DNA of 10,399 nt, from positions 1 to 10,399 of the forward strand of contig JNEM01010884.1 of the NCBI GenBank assembly GCA_000697335.1, read 5' to 3'. Source of the DNA: Conidiobolus incongruus B7586 (Eukaryota > Entomophthoromycota > Entomophthoromycetes > Entomophthorales > Conidiobolaceae). Positions 8,110 to 10,399 of the stretch are shown here, piece after piece (within the stretch, counting starts at the first letter, position 1; each line of letters starts with the position of its first letter). The notes under the pieces were generated by a model. It saw nothing but the letters and a program-made list of their open reading frames with translations, was not told the DNA's origin and did not search any database. The translations under genes and the position numbers were made by a program.

Positions 8110-8170
8110 CTTTGTATCAATTGATTTCATATATCAAGGCCATCCAATCTAATAATCGAATATAACATTG

Positions 8171-9840
8171 CTCATCTTATTTGATAATTTTTATATTTGA
8201 TATATTTTAAAAATAAGGATATTTGTTTAAAAATCTGCGCAAATTGTGATTGATAGCACATTATTTGATTAATTATTAAACAAGCATTCAAGTTTCAAAT
8301 TTTAATATTACGAGTAAATAATAAGCAAAATCAAATGATAATATGAATAACGTTGTATATTTTAATTGCAATTAGAATAAATTTTACATTGATCATTATA
8401 TATTACAAATTATATTGTTTTATTCTATCTATCATCAAAAATGATATAATAATTTAAGAAATTTTTGAATTAATATTTAATAATTTGTAAATATATCAAA
8501 TTGTTTTTAATTCCAAAAGTTTTAAAATATATAATCATAAATAGGTAAATAATGACGTAATTATTTTTGTATTATTTAATATTATTTCTGGTATTATGTT
8601 TGATTTAAAAAAAAGTAAATTTTCACTTCACAATTTCTATAATAAGTGATTTAAAATTATTTATAAATATAAACTTACTCATTAATTCAATTATTTAATA
8701 ATGTTTCATTATGTATTTTTTATCGATTGATGATACAATTTTGAAACACAAATATTCAATATTGTCAAATGAGAGAATTAATGTATCTGAATATTAAGGT
8801 AAACTAATTTCAATAAACAGTTTCTAAATTAAACAATATTTATTGTACTAAAATATCCATTTTTTCACCTTTTTATAATTAAACTTAAATTATCGAAAAA
8901 TAGAATTCAAAAATTAAATAAATTATTTGAAATAGGTATGTAATTTTTTTTATATATCATCTTCATAATTCGTGGAAGTATATGAATATCATGCTTTAAT
9001 CTTTCATGTTTTTTATTTTACTATAATATTTCATTAAGTATCGTTAATCCCAAATATGATTCTTTTTACTTAATAAAAATAAATTATTAACAATTTCAGA
9101 TTTTGTTGAAATATATATATAATATTTTATTTTAAACAAATTGGAAAATAATTATATTAAATTAGGTTATATAATTGTAAAAAGTCAATGACAGCATAAT
9201 TAGAATTTTTAATAAAATTAACTGAATCAGAAACTTTAATAGTAATTATAATTAAAAGAAAATCTCATACTTATTATAATTATAGCTTTTTAAGTCTTAA
9301 AGCAGTATATAAATTCACCTTATCTTTCTTTAATAATCACTAGTTTCAATCCAATCAACTTCATGGATAAAATTGAAAAAATTTATTCTAAAATAAATAA
9401 TCTGGTAAAATTTTAAATTAAATAATATATATGGTAATTAGATGGCGTAAATTTATTGATCACTTTAATAATTGTTTGGAGTTACACTTTGAGTTAATAA
9501 ATTATATAAAATTTTCTAATATTAAATTTAAAAAATATTATATATGGTTTTAAAATGATAACATTGGTATTAATAAATCTTAATTATTTTTCAATTTAAC
9601 CTCTTTTTGGAAATTTTTAATATTAATTGATTATAATAATTTTGATTATTAAAATTCAAAATTCTATAATTAATATCAATATTTTATATATAATATATGT
9701 TGAATAATGTTAGTTGAGATTAATTTCTTATTAGGATCATATTTGACTTAAAAAGGTATCATGCAATTAAAAAGTAATGATATGTTATTTGAAATAATTA
9801 TATTATAAATGAGTAATTTGATAATAATGTCATTTCCATA
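8171..9840. other. AT-rich intergenic DNA, no gene seen
   Basis: About 1.7 kb with stops in all frames. The longest readable plus-strand frame I noted here is 40 codons (9431-9553) and has A/T-driven composition, as expected by chance. No tRNA, terminal inverted repeats or simple repeat of note. Confidence 0.6.
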
Positions 9841-9975
9841 ATGATATTTAATATTATTATCATTTTGAATTTACTTATATATTGCAAAGCCTCATTAGCT
9901 ATTTGTAATCCTTATCTTGGTTATGATGGTCTTCAACCCCTTGGAAGATTAGTCATGACTTATGAACTACTTTGA
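9841..9975 (+). CDS. possible small secreted peptide, 44 aa, unknown
   Basis: ATG to TGA, 44 codons. The N-terminus (MIFNIIIILNLLIY) is hydrophobic, followed by CKASLA, where a signal peptidase could cut after SLA. The remaining 24 residues run ICNPYLGYDG to MTYELL. The part from about 9887 to 9975 has GC near 40%, roughly twice the surrounding DNA, and a balanced mix of codons. Weak points: the hydrophobic start lies in A/T-rich DNA, which yields Ile and Leu by default, the mature part has a single Cys, and I see no promoter or homologue. It could also be the first exon of something longer. Confidence 0.2.
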   Translation: MIFNIIIILNLLIYCKASLAICNPYLGYDGLQPLGRLVMTYELL

Positions 9976-10399
9976 ATATATAACCTTAATTAAAAATATT
10001 ATAAAAAAAGATCATTATTGATTATAAATTCATTTAAAATTTAAATTAAAATTATCATTATCATTTATTAATTATTGATTAGGCCAAACACTAAGATAAT
10101 ATTATATCTTTATAATCTTTGGTTAATGATACTATAAATTGTTATGATTTATAAATAATGAAATTTATATTTGAGATATTTCTAACTTTTAGTTAATTTA
10201 ATATATATATATACATTATTGAATTTATTAATATATTTTGGATATTAATTCAAAACTTATTATATATATAAAATGTATTAAAGTATAGAGAAAAGTTAAT
10301 TAATTAATATTCTATTTTTTTTATTATATTTAAAAATAAATAAAATATTTTTAAAACTTTATTTTAAATAATTAATTTTAAACTTATTAATTATAATAT
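9976..10399. other. AT-rich intergenic DNA to the window edge, no gene seen
   Basis: Almost pure A/T sequence with short TATA runs (for example about 10201-10213 and 10260-10270). No coding frame or structured RNA is supported. Confidence 0.6.

Noticed and set aside
9431-9553. Plus-strand frame of 40 codons rich in Ile, Lys, Phe, Asn and Tyr
   Set aside because: Composition follows the local A/T content, and frames this long are expected by chance over 5.5 kb in six frames.
9880-9975. Possible C/D-box snoRNA (ATGATGG) or U6-like GAAGATTAG string
   Set aside because: There is no matching D box or terminal stem, and the U6 likeness is limited to about nine bases.
1-10399. CRISPR array, prokaryotic operon or new defence system
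   Set aside because: The window is eukaryotic, with introns and a chromovirus; no spaced repeats and no set of co-oriented genes exist here.

Overview
The window looks like nuclear DNA of an AT-rich fungus. The grounds are one host gene of clearly eukaryotic build (eight exons, introns mostly 46-56 bases with GT...TAG ends), its membership in the NCLX/YDL206W branch of cation/Ca2+ exchangers with the long low-complexity loop common in fungal members, and the 3' end of a chromodomain-bearing Ty3/gypsy LTR retrotransposon beside it. An early-diverging lineage such as the arbuscular mycorrhizal fungi would fit the very low GC, but nothing here proves the taxon.

Layout. (1) 1-1645 is the 3' part of an old, much-decayed chromovirus fossil on the + strand. 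An integrase C-terminal (GPY/F) trace and a chromodomain trace are followed by a polypurine tract and a 229-base 3' LTR with perfect TGTTGG...CCAACA ends. The rest lies left of the window. (2) 1646-1965 is a short spacer with a 3 x 7-base tandem repeat and an 8-bp hairpin, probably in the 3' UTR or just beyond the exchanger gene. (3) 1966-4873, minus strand, is a complete-looking gene for a 793-residue NCLX-like exchanger. I rebuilt it from eight exons, including a small AT-rich first exon that encodes a signal-peptide-like N-terminus. (4) 4874-10399 is about 5.5 kb of AT-rich DNA without a convincing gene. It contains an AT dinucleotide repeat, short palindromes, a recurring CAATTGAA motif, and a few short islands of higher complexity, three of which hold 30-50 codon open frames starting with ATG.

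The fossil and the gene lie tail to tail, the LTR ending 320 bases from the exchanger stop codon, so neither interrupts the other. No operon-like or multi-gene system is visible. The most unusual signal is compositional: the fossil's internal part is strongly short of CA/TG relative to CT/AG, as repeat-induced point mutation leaves DNA, but this stops at the LTR boundary.
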